Of a DNA stretch of 11,002 nt, positions 6,124 to 11,002 are shown one piece after another. The stretch's first letter is position 1. Every line of letters starts with the position of its first letter. Under the pieces are notes generated by a model, which worked only from the letters and a program-made list of their open reading frames with translations, was not told the origin of the DNA and made no database searches. A program made the position numbers and the translations under genes. The DNA is from Mucilaginibacter sp. (GTDB taxonomy: Bacteria; Bacteroidota; Bacteroidia; Sphingobacteriales; Sphingobacteriaceae), in contig JAFAKI010000420.1 in assembly GCA_019235595.1 (NCBI GenBank), positions 1-11,002 of the forward strand. Direction: 5' to 3'.

Positions 6124-8223
6124 TTACATGAACTTAGCGCGGTAATCTTTTACATTCGCCTTATCTTTCAGGGCTTCAAAGAACTGGCCCTGAGAGCGCT
6201 GCATCAGCGCCTGAGCTATCTGCTCTCTTTCTCTGATCGCGTTGGCAAGTGGCGCAGGATTAATGAAATTATCCAATACCACCACATATACGCCATGTTG
6301 GCCTTCGATTGGCTTTGATAGCTTGTTTGGCTGCGATCCGAATACAGTACCTACCACTTTATACTCTATTGATAGACCAGGTATTACCGGGTTAGCAAAT
6401 ACCACATTCTGAACAGGAACTACTTTAGTGCCCGCTTTCTGCGCAACCTGGTCGATTGATGAACCACCGCTTAATTTTTCAATTAATTGTTTTGCTTTTA
6501 CATGGTTGCGTACTGCTGGTTCTATCTGTTTTTTAACCAGGTCAAGTGATAATGTGCCTTTTGGTTTGATAGTAGTCAGGGTCGGGATCACATACTGATT
6601 GCCGATTATATATACCTGGTCACCAAAATCACCTTGTTTGGCTTTGAATGCCCATCTTACCAGTTCGCGGGTGTTTTCAAGACCCGGAAGGCTTGATGTT
6701 AATGCATTTGCGTCAGGAGCTGTTTTCTTTGTCAGCCCTGCTTTTTTAGCTTCTGCATCAAAATTATCTTTAGTCAGGCTACCCAAAAATCCTTGTGCCT
6801 TGCTGTAAGCAACTGATTGCGTTTTGGCGCTTGCTGTAACTGGTTTATCTACCACAGCTACTTTAACAACAGGTGAAGAGCCTTTTTGATCTTCGATCTG
6901 TATCAGGTGAACACCAAACTGAGAAGCAACTATCTTCAAATCACCTTTTTTTCCGTTGAAAGCAGCATCTTCAAATGTAGGCACCATTGCACCACGACCG
7001 AAGGTGCCCAATTCGCCGCCTTTTTCGCCTGATGCCTTATCAATTGAGTACATTTTGGCCAGATCAGCAAATGATTTACCACCTTCAATCAATTTCTTCA
7101 AAGAGTCAGCTTGTGCAAGCGCCTTTTTAGCGCCAATCTTGCTGGCATCGATCAGGATATGTCGTGCTTTAACTGAATCAGGGCTTACACGTGAATCGAC
7201 CAGTTTAGCAAGTTTGTAGCTGCCCTGTGAAAAATACGGACCATATACAAATCCTTTAGCTGCCCCAAACATCACGGTATCCAGTTTCGGGTCGCCTAAT
7301 TGGCCTTTGCGTTTATAGGCAATTGGCGTTTTTGTCTCAGCATTCACCTGAACAAAAAGCGAGTCGTTGGTGCTGCTTTTAAATGAAGGCAGCAGTTTTT
7401 CTACCTGATCTTTAACGGCAGTTGAATCTTCTTTTGAAGGCGCTGCATTAAAGCTTACATAGTCAAAGCTTCTTAGCTCCTGTTTATTGTCAAACTCCGA
7501 TAAATGCTCATCATAGTAACTCTTATAGTCATCATCCGTCAATGTTACTTTATTGTCCGGTATAGAGGCATAATCAAGAGTTGCGTATTTAAAGTTCGAC
7601 AACTTGTTTTTCGCTTCGTAGTCATCCTTGGCATCCAGGGCGTTTACATAAAGGCCATTGTTTACCAAAGACATATACTTTTGACCAAGCTTGTTTTTCA
7701 TTAACTGGTCAATAAACTGTGCCCATTGTGCCCTGATAGGGTCATCTTTCTTGGATGCATTCAGGTTTGCCTTAAAGTTGTTCAGCTTAGCCTGATCTAC
7801 TTTGCCGGTAGCCGGGTCACCGAAATATTGTACCACTTGCGGATCCGGGTTGTTACCATTAATCAATGATGAACCTTCGTCGCTGCTTACCACTAGTCCA
7901 ATTTTTTCGATTTCTTTGTTGAGAATAAGCTCGCTCACTTCCTGGTTCCATACATTTTCCTGTATGTAAGAAGTAAACTGTGCATTCAAATTAGCCTGGC
8001 CCGATTGCTGCTTAAATTGTGCTTCGCTGGCTTCAACGCGTTTAGAATAATCATCATACGCTATTTTTTCCCCGGCAACTTCACCGAGCGTATTACGGTC
8101 ACTGCCAAAAATAGAATTCCCCTGTCGAATCGCTTCCTCACCTACGAACGCCAATAGCGAAAAACCGATGCCGAAAGCAACGATTTTGCCCATGCGCTCG
8201 CGCAAATAAGTCATTATACCCAT
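6124..8223 (-). CDS. PpiD/SurA-type periplasmic peptidyl-prolyl isomerase and chaperone
   Basis: This 699-residue protein is anchored in the inner membrane by one N-terminal segment (about residues 13-28, IVAFGIGFSLLAFVGE) with the bulk in the periplasm, as in PpiD. Residues 45-210 form a helical SurA-like chaperone region. A parvulin (PpiC) domain spans about 349-447, from VKARHILID to GVHLIQIED, with the active-site candidates His355, Met413, Phe417 and His439 retained, so isomerase activity is plausible. Three further segments resemble the C-terminal half of a parvulin domain: 318-344 (FGAAKGFVYGP to LAKLVD), about 526-552 and about 626-650 (VFGSQPNKLSKPI, GVYVVVLDN). The family helps outer-membrane and secreted proteins fold; it is longer than Escherichia coli PpiD (623). 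It follows lptC by 104 bases and ends at an intrinsic terminator. A weak TATCTTG (8269-8275, minus) could be a promoter of its own. Confidence 0.9.
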   Translation of the reverse strand: MGIMTYLRERMGKIVAFGIGFSLLAFVGEEAIRQGNSIFGSDRNTLGEVAGEKIAYDDYSKRVEASEAQFKQQSGQANLNAQFTSYIQENVWNQEVSELILNKEIEKIGLVVSSDEGSSLINGNNPDPQVVQYFGDPATGKVDQAKLNNFKANLNASKKDDPIRAQWAQFIDQLMKNKLGQKYMSLVNNGLYVNALDAKDDYEAKNKLSNFKYATLDYASIPDNKVTLTDDDYKSYYDEHLSEFDNKQELRSFDYVSFNAAPSKEDSTAVKDQVEKLLPSFKSSTNDSLFVQVNAETKTPIAYKRKGQLGDPKLDTVMFGAAKGFVYGPYFSQGSYKLAKLVDSRVSPDSVKARHILIDASKIGAKKALAQADSLKKLIEGGKSFADLAKMYSIDKASGEKGGELGTFGRGAMVPTFEDAAFNGKKGDLKIVASQFGVHLIQIEDQKGSSPVVKVAVVDKPVTASAKTQSVAYSKAQGFLGSLTKDNFDAEAKKAGLTKKTAPDANALTSSLPGLENTRELVRWAFKAKQGDFGDQVYIIGNQYVIPTLTTIKPKGTLSLDLVKKQIEPAVRNHVKAKQLIEKLSGGSSIDQVAQKAGTKVVPVQNVVFANPVIPGLSIEYKVVGTVFGSQPNKLSKPIEGQHGVYVVVLDNFINPAPLANAIREREQIAQALMQRSQGQFFEALKDKANVKDYRAKFM

Positions 8224-8268
8224 ATATTCTTATCTATAATAATATTTCTAATTATTCAAAAGAGCGCG

Positions 8269-8275
8269 CAAGATA
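8269..8275 (-). promoter_or_regulatory. Weak candidate -7 element for the ppiD-like gene
   Basis: The 104-base spacer between lptC and the ppiD-like gene is the largest in the right block and is AT-rich. On the minus strand it contains TATCTTG, one T short of the Bacteroidota TAnnTTTG motif, about 45 bases before the start codon, with a T-rich stretch further upstream. I see no terminator hairpin after lptC. The gene may therefore be both read through from the operon and served by an internal promoter. Support is motif similarity only. Confidence 0.25.
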
Positions 8276-8327
8276 CAACTTTTAGTAAAAAAATAAACAG
8301 AAAATTTCAGCCAAAAAATGAGTGCAT

Positions 8328-8906
8328 TTATTGACCAAGCTCCTGACTATTAACATGAATAATTCCTCTGCCCTGCTCCATGGTCCAATGGTTAAAATTT
8401 TCATCGCTCACAAAGCTTGTACCGTCTGTAACACTACCATCGGCCAGTTTTACATGTACCGCCTGGCTTGAATGTATTTGCCTGGTATTTTGGTCCCAAA
8501 TCAATTCGTCCGAACTAAAAGTATCACCCTTTGCATTTGTGCCCACCACATTTTTATGCAATTCTATCAATTTCTCTTCTTCACGGTAAACACCCTGATC
8601 AGCTTTTATCGTGCTTGTTTCCTGCAAATTATTGTCGTAAAAAATCACTTTTACACCTTTGGGCATCTCGGTATAAGGTTTCTTTACCTTATAATTGATC
8701 ATTATAGGCGCGGTCATGTGCGCCTTGACCCTGGCGGAGTCGCTATAGATCACATCAACATCGGTATATTTCTCGATCGGTTTATTTACTTCAGCAGCGG
8801 ATATTTTTTGTATATCCTTCAGGTCGTTTTCGCAACCCGTTAAGAGTGCCATACCAGCAATTATTACCGGCAAAAATAAATTGAATATCTGTTTTGCCCC
8901 TATCAT
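8328..8906 (-). CDS. lptC: LPS export protein LptC (lipoprotein form)
   Basis: This 192-residue protein belongs to the LptC family, the periplasmic bridge that takes lipopolysaccharide from the LptBFG ATP-driven extractor and hands it to the LptA-type conduit. Here the N-terminus is a lipoprotein signal: hydrophobic residues 8-21, then LLTGC with the lipidated cysteine at 25. This is usual in Bacteroidota, whereas the Escherichia coli protein has a membrane helix. The mature part has the family's run of beta strands: VDVIYSDSARVKAHMTAPIM (50-69), VKVIFYDNN, STIKADQGVYREEEKLIELHKNVV (98-121), TFSSDELIWDQ and MEQGRGIIHVN. It starts 8 bases after the stop of the barrel protein, so the two are translated from one message. 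No key region is missing. Confidence 0.92.
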   Translation of the reverse strand: MIGAKQIFNLFLPVIIAGMALLTGCENDLKDIQKISAAEVNKPIEKYTDVDVIYSDSARVKAHMTAPIMINYKVKKPYTEMPKGVKVIFYDNNLQETSTIKADQGVYREEEKLIELHKNVVGTNAKGDTFSSDELIWDQNTRQIHSSQAVHVKLADGSVTDGTSFVSDENFNHWTMEQGRGIIHVNSQELGQ

Positions 8907-8914
8907 GGTCAGGC

Positions 8915-10240
8915 TTATTCGAATTTAAACCGCTGGAACCATCTGTCGTTAAGTGTGAAGCCCAGGTGCAGATTAATATAGTTCTCTTTGATCAGCTGAT
9001 TAGCCAGTTGTCCGCGCTGACCTATTTCGGCCGAGAAGTTTACCTTGTAGAACGCTGATGAAGCACGGTCGTGCGGCAGAGGAACACCTAAGCCGAAGGT
9101 CACTGCGTATCTTTTTATGTTGATATTATTAACATTAAGGTAGGTTTGTTCATACAGGAAACCCAATCGATAATCGATCAATGCAAAATAGTTGTTCAGG
9201 GCGTTGACATTGGGCGTCCATTGGCCACCTACATTAAACATCTTACTATCCTGCAAACCTGCGTTTGTACCGGCTATAGAAAGGTCGGACCATTTCCCCA
9301 TGGTATAATCAACGCCAACCAGGAATTTACCTTCCTGTTGGTATACGATGCCAAACCTGTTGATAAGCGGCAATTGTATTTTACCGTTGGGGTTCTGCTG
9401 ATTTACTATGCTATCAACCGGGTTACTTTCATTGCCGCTGGCATCGCGGGTATATTGACTTACTATATAAGTATTATTCACATTAAGCTTGCTGCCTACT
9501 GATGCAGAATAACCAAGAGTAAGGTGCTTGCTTTCGGAAAAATCAAAGGTATACTGCGTGCCCAAATCAAAATTTACGCCTTTAACGTGGTTATCCTGCT
9601 CTGCCCGTGAATTAAGAACGCCATAAAGCGACGGTATTTCTGTTGACTGATATTGTTTCAGGCTACCAAAAATGTATGAAAAATTGGCGCCAACCAGCAA
9701 ATGTTTAAACAGGGTAACACCATAACCAAGGTATGCTTTTGATAAACTTCCTTCGCCCGAATAAATGTAGTTAACCGCGTTAGTATCAACAGACGAACCC
9801 GTCCCGAAGTTGGTTTTAGTAGTTTTATAATTATAACCCAGCTGACTGTAAGGCAACAAACCAAAACTCAATGCTGAAGTTTTAGTAACAGGAAATGCAA
9901 ATAAAAGATGGCTCAACCTAAAATTGGTGTTGCGTTGATCGGCGTTACCAATTTTGCTAAAAGTGGTTATATCGCTTGCTACACCGATATCAATAGTAGT
10001 TAGGTTGATCCTCCCATACGATGCTGGATTAATAACGTTTATGCTATTATACCCACCAATGATGTTGGTGGCAGTTGCTATACCACCCATTGCTATATTT
10101 TGCGGTAAAAGCTGGTCGCTGATATCGCCTAAGCCGTAGCGTGAATAAGGAGAACTTGTGGTTGCGGTTGACTGCGCGCTTGCATTCAATACAATAACAG
10201 CAAATAAAAATGTAAAAAGTAATTTGGTAAATTTAATCAT
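8915..10240 (-). CDS. Predicted outer-membrane beta-barrel protein of unknown function
   Basis: I choose the ATG at 10240 rather than the one seven codons upstream at 10261. The later start gives a normal signal peptide (MIKFTKLLF, cleavage at ASA|Q, residues 22/23) and reduces the overlap with coaX from 29 to 8 bases. The product is then 441 residues. After the signal comes SPYSRYGLGD, a motif I know from Bacteroidota outer-membrane proteins of this type, followed by AMGGIATA and repeated amphipathic strands such as SFGLLPYSQLGYNYKT, LVGANFSYIFGSL and FLVGVDYTMGKWSDL. It ends with an aromatic residue pattern (FQRFKFE). This supports a beta-barrel distantly like FadL/PorV-type proteins, but no substrate can be read from the sequence. 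Its position between coaX and lptC suggests an envelope role; that is inference. Confidence 0.82.
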   Translation of the reverse strand: MIKFTKLLFTFLFAVIVLNASAQSTATTSSPYSRYGLGDISDQLLPQNIAMGGIATATNIIGGYNSINVINPASYGRINLTTIDIGVASDITTFSKIGNADQRNTNFRLSHLLFAFPVTKTSALSFGLLPYSQLGYNYKTTKTNFGTGSSVDTNAVNYIYSGEGSLSKAYLGYGVTLFKHLLVGANFSYIFGSLKQYQSTEIPSLYGVLNSRAEQDNHVKGVNFDLGTQYTFDFSESKHLTLGYSASVGSKLNVNNTYIVSQYTRDASGNESNPVDSIVNQQNPNGKIQLPLINRFGIVYQQEGKFLVGVDYTMGKWSDLSIAGTNAGLQDSKMFNVGGQWTPNVNALNNYFALIDYRLGFLYEQTYLNVNNINIKRYAVTFGLGVPLPHDRASSAFYKVNFSAEIGQRGQLANQLIKENYINLHLGFTLNDRWFQRFKFE

Positions 10241-10976
10241 TGTTGTTTTGTATAGCTGCATTTAATCCTTCAAGAACCAAATAAGGCTCGTTTTTAATAT
10301 AGGGGGCAAAGATGCTATTTTTCAATAGAGTATCAAAAAAATAACTATCACCTCCGGTTAGTATTATATTCGCTTCCGGCCCGATTTTTTTATAGCTTTC
10401 AATAAAGCCGGTCAATTCATATTTAAGCCCGTTTTGTACACCCGATTTTATAGCCGAAGATGTGTCGTCGCCATAGTAACTTTCAAACTTGTCGTCGGCA
10501 TCAATCAGGGGTAACTTTCCCGTATAATAATTTAACGCTTTATAACGCATATTCAGCCCCGGCGATATACTCCCACCAAAATAATTCCCTTCGGAGTCTA
10601 CCCAATCGTAGGTGATGGTTGTTCCCGCGTCGATCACTAAACTGTCCTGGCCGGGATATAATTTTTTAGCGCCGATAACGGCGGCTAAACGATCTGGCCC
10701 AAGCGTGCGAGGGGTTTTATATTGGTTACGAATACCGGCGGTCATTCCCACATTAAAATATTGCACGCTAACCCTGCTTTCCAGGGCGGCACCCCAGCTT
10801 TCGGCTTCTTTTCTCACCGATGAGATGATCGCTTTGTTTACCTGGTATTGATCGGCTAAGTTAAAAAGGGTTTCGGCATCAAGAGATGAATAGCTTGTGG
10901 TATATAACAACTCATCCTGTGCGAAGACTGCAATTTTTATCAGGGTATTACCAATATCAATAACCAGGTTGGCCAT
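10233..10976 (-). CDS. coaX: Type III pantothenate kinase
   Basis: This cytoplasmic enzyme phosphorylates pantothenate with ATP, the first step of coenzyme A synthesis. The 247 residues fit the family. Motifs are in order: IDIGNT (6-11, phosphate binding), TPRTLGPDRLAA (88-99, with Asp95 as the expected catalytic base), DAGTTITYD (116-124, Asp116 in metal or nucleotide binding), GGSISPGL (134-141) and TGGDS (207-211). All the acidic residues expected in the ASKHA fold are present. The ATG at 10976 sits within or just after the stop of an upstream gene. The end of the gene overlaps the start of the barrel protein by 8 bases (ATGATTAA), so translation of the two is probably coupled. The type III enzyme needs a monovalent cation and is insensitive to coenzyme A feedback in known members. 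Confidence 0.96.
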   Translation of the reverse strand: MANLVIDIGNTLIKIAVFAQDELLYTTSYSSLDAETLFNLADQYQVNKAIISSVRKEAESWGAALESRVSVQYFNVGMTAGIRNQYKTPRTLGPDRLAAVIGAKKLYPGQDSLVIDAGTTITYDWVDSEGNYFGGSISPGLNMRYKALNYYTGKLPLIDADDKFESYYGDDTSSAIKSGVQNGLKYELTGFIESYKKIGPEANIILTGGDSYFFDTLLKNSIFAPYIKNEPYLVLEGLNAAIQNNND

Positions 10977-11002
10977 CAGGCTTTAACCAATGATAATATC
11001 GA
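10976..11002 (-). CDS. 3' end of an unidentified upstream gene (partial)
   Basis: Only 26 bases remain upstream of coaX. Two minus-strand frames end here: one gives SILSLVKA and stops at TGA (10978-10976), sharing one base with the coaX ATG. The other gives DIIIG and stops at TAA (10985-10983), 6 bases before it. Either would be a tightly spaced operon partner. In Bacteroidota coaX often follows birA (biotin-protein ligase), so that is a plausible identity, but eight residues cannot show it. Confidence 0.3.
   Translation of the reverse strand, partial: SILSLVKA

Noticed and set aside
10241..10261. Upstream start for the barrel protein at 10261
   Set aside because: It would add MQLYKTT before the signal peptide and deepen the overlap with coaX. 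The ATG at 10240 gives a standard signal sequence.
1..11002. Mobile elements, CRISPR arrays, tRNA or rRNA genes, toxin or defence systems
   Set aside because: I found no transposase, terminal inverted repeats, spaced direct repeats, tRNA-like folds or known defence domains on either strand.

Overview
The window looks like a chromosomal segment of a Bacteroidota bacterium, most likely Sphingobacteriaceae (Mucilaginibacter/Pedobacter-like). The evidence is signal peptides ending in A|Q, families confined to or typical of the phylum (DUF2480, DUF3108, DUF3109, a barrel protein with an SPYSRYGLGD-type N-terminus, Bacteroidota-style LptC lipoprotein and PpiD), absence of clear Shine-Dalgarno sequences, and a TAnnTTTG-type -7 promoter motif. 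The DNA is moderately AT-rich. I see no rRNA, tRNA, CRISPR, insertion sequence or phage gene. No gene-free stretch exceeds about 115 bases.

Left block (1-3083, all minus strand): a polysaccharide-related transcription unit. It begins with gmd (GDP-mannose 4,6-dehydratase), then a complete Wzi-like capsule-assembly outer-membrane protein (347-1912), then a second, paralogous Wzi-like gene cut by the window edge (1-331). No GDP-fucose synthase gene lies next to gmd.

Middle island (3194-4045, plus strand): a DinB-family protein broken by a one-base frameshift, followed 8 bases later by a small unrecognised protein. This is the only plus-strand coding DNA in the window. Its last stop codon overlaps the stop codon of the convergent neighbour inside one TTAA.

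DUF trio (4042-6058, minus): DUF2480, then DUF3108 (secreted), then DUF3109 (cysteine-rich), probably one transcription unit. The DUF3108-DUF3109 spacer is filled from stop codon to start codon by a degenerate 7-base repeat array. DUF2480 contains a gapless internal duplication that I could align by eye.

Right block (6124-11002, minus): the end of an unidentified upstream gene, then coaX (coenzyme A biosynthesis), a predicted outer-membrane barrel protein, lptC (LPS export lipoprotein) and a PpiD-type periplasmic folding factor. The first genes overlap or nearly touch and form an envelope-biogenesis operon. It ends at a good intrinsic terminator, which also lies in the short leader of the DUF2480 gene.

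Overall this is mostly ordinary core-genome content. The points most worth a second look are the heptad array, the DUF2480 duplication, the terminator placed in a probable leader, the frameshifted DinB gene and the tandem Wzi paralogs.
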